Below are positions 63,842-64,000 of a DNA stretch of 64,000 nucleotides, piece after piece. The stretch's first letter is position 1. Every line of letters starts with the position of its first letter. The position numbers were made by a program, and so were the translations under genes. Source of the stretch: Bacillota bacterium (GTDB taxonomy: Bacteria; Bacillota; Syntrophomonadia; Syntrophomonadales; Syntrophomonadaceae); the NCBI GenBank assembly GCA_029550685.1, contig JAKPGY010000076.1, positions 1 to 64,000 on the forward strand. The letters run 5' to 3'. The notes beneath the pieces were generated by a model. It was not told the DNA's origin. It searched no databases and worked only from the letters and a program-made list of their open reading frames with translations.

Positions 63842-64000
63842 CTAATATACTTCCATCTCTTTTATGAAATACTCATTACCGGATACCAGGTCAAACTTAC
63901 CGTCATTAGAGCAAGACGGGCAGGAAGCTGCTCCCAGCTGCTCTTTTTTAATTTGAAAAGAACATACGCATTGGGGACAGCGAAGGACAATGGGGGTGTA
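63842..64000 (-). CDS. Zinc-ribbon protein, C-terminal part (5' end outside window)
   Basis: An open frame enters from the right edge and ends with TAG at 63842-63844, giving 52 visible residues. CPQC and, 16 residues later, CPSC form a likely zinc ribbon, followed by NDGKFDLVSGNEYFIKEMEVY. The family and total length cannot be judged from this fragment. Confidence 0.55.
   Translation of the reverse strand, partial: YTPIVLRCPQCVCSFQIKKEQLGAASCPSCSNDGKFDLVSGNEYFIKEMEVY

Noticed and set aside
1-64000. CRISPR arrays, rRNA or tRNA genes, intact transposase genes, prophage genes
   Set aside because: No regular spacer-repeat array, no tRNA-like GGTTCGA cloverleaf, no rRNA sequence and no transposase or phage structural ORF was seen.

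Overview
The window looks like chromosomal DNA of a syntrophic, butyrate-oxidising Firmicute close to Syntrophomonas (Syntrophomonadaceae). This rests on a complete beta-oxidation gene run (crotonase, 3-hydroxybutyryl-CoA dehydrogenase, short-chain acyl-CoA dehydrogenase, thiolase, CoA-transferase), additional acyl-CoA dehydrogenase, crotonase and acyl-CoA ligase genes, three PAS-containing sigma-54 activators, a selenocysteine-dependent betaine/sarcosine-type reductase, and gene relatedness judged from memory. No database search was run, so the genus is an inference.

Layout. 1-4.2 kb: an HlyD / two-ATPase / ABC-2 permease exporter operon ending in a TetR gene. 4.4-7.9 kb: a TAXI-type TRAP transporter (lipoprotein receptor, DUF1850 protein, fused permease). 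8.0-12.7 kb: YihY membrane protein, a GGDEF protein split by a frameshift, a second degenerate GGDEF protein, and a patatin-like lipase. 12.7-15.9 kb: an interspersed repeat, an EamA exporter and glutaminyl-tRNA synthetase. 16.1-20.3 kb: betaine/sarcosine reductase component B (GrdI/G-like plus a UGA-containing GrdH/F-like selenoprotein) and a BCCT betaine transporter. 20.3-25.3 kb: a TetR-ABC ATPase-FtsX permease-HlyD efflux operon. 25.4-31.9 kb: YitT, MsrAB, a zinc-ribbon protein, a PocR-PAS histidine kinase, a second selenoprotein (HesB/IscA-like, read through UGA) and a PlsC acyltransferase. 32.3-38.1 kb: the beta-oxidation operon. 38.2-44.9 kb: two sigma-54 activators, a crotonase homologue and an acyl-CoA ligase. 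45-52.8 kb: DNRLRE protein, MFS transporter, AsnRS, repeats, ferredoxin-nitroreductase, CoA-binding protein, PurC and an Ig-like protein. 52.8-57.6 kb: crotonase homologue, long acyl-CoA dehydrogenase, a third activator and a zincin. 57.7-64 kb: MBL-fold hydrolase, an ABC-F protein with an apparent attenuator leader, two small proteins, a 14-repeat beta-propeller, and the end of a zinc-ribbon gene.

How it fits together. Three sites match the sigma-54 -24/-12 consensus. They precede the beta-oxidation operon, the acyl-CoA ligase gene, and the long acyl-CoA dehydrogenase/crotonase pair, and the last two lie directly downstream of an activator gene. Fatty-acid oxidation here therefore looks like a sigma-54 regulon responding to PAS-sensed ligands.

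The most noteworthy items are: the HesB-like selenoprotein gene, invisible to ordinary ORF calling, under a promoter carrying a CsoR/CstR-like palindrome; the 7-codon leader ORF and terminator immediately before the ABC-F gene; the T8 slippery frameshift in the diguanylate cyclase; and a roughly 330-bp repeat family with internal inverted arms. No rRNA, tRNA, CRISPR array or intact insertion sequence was seen.
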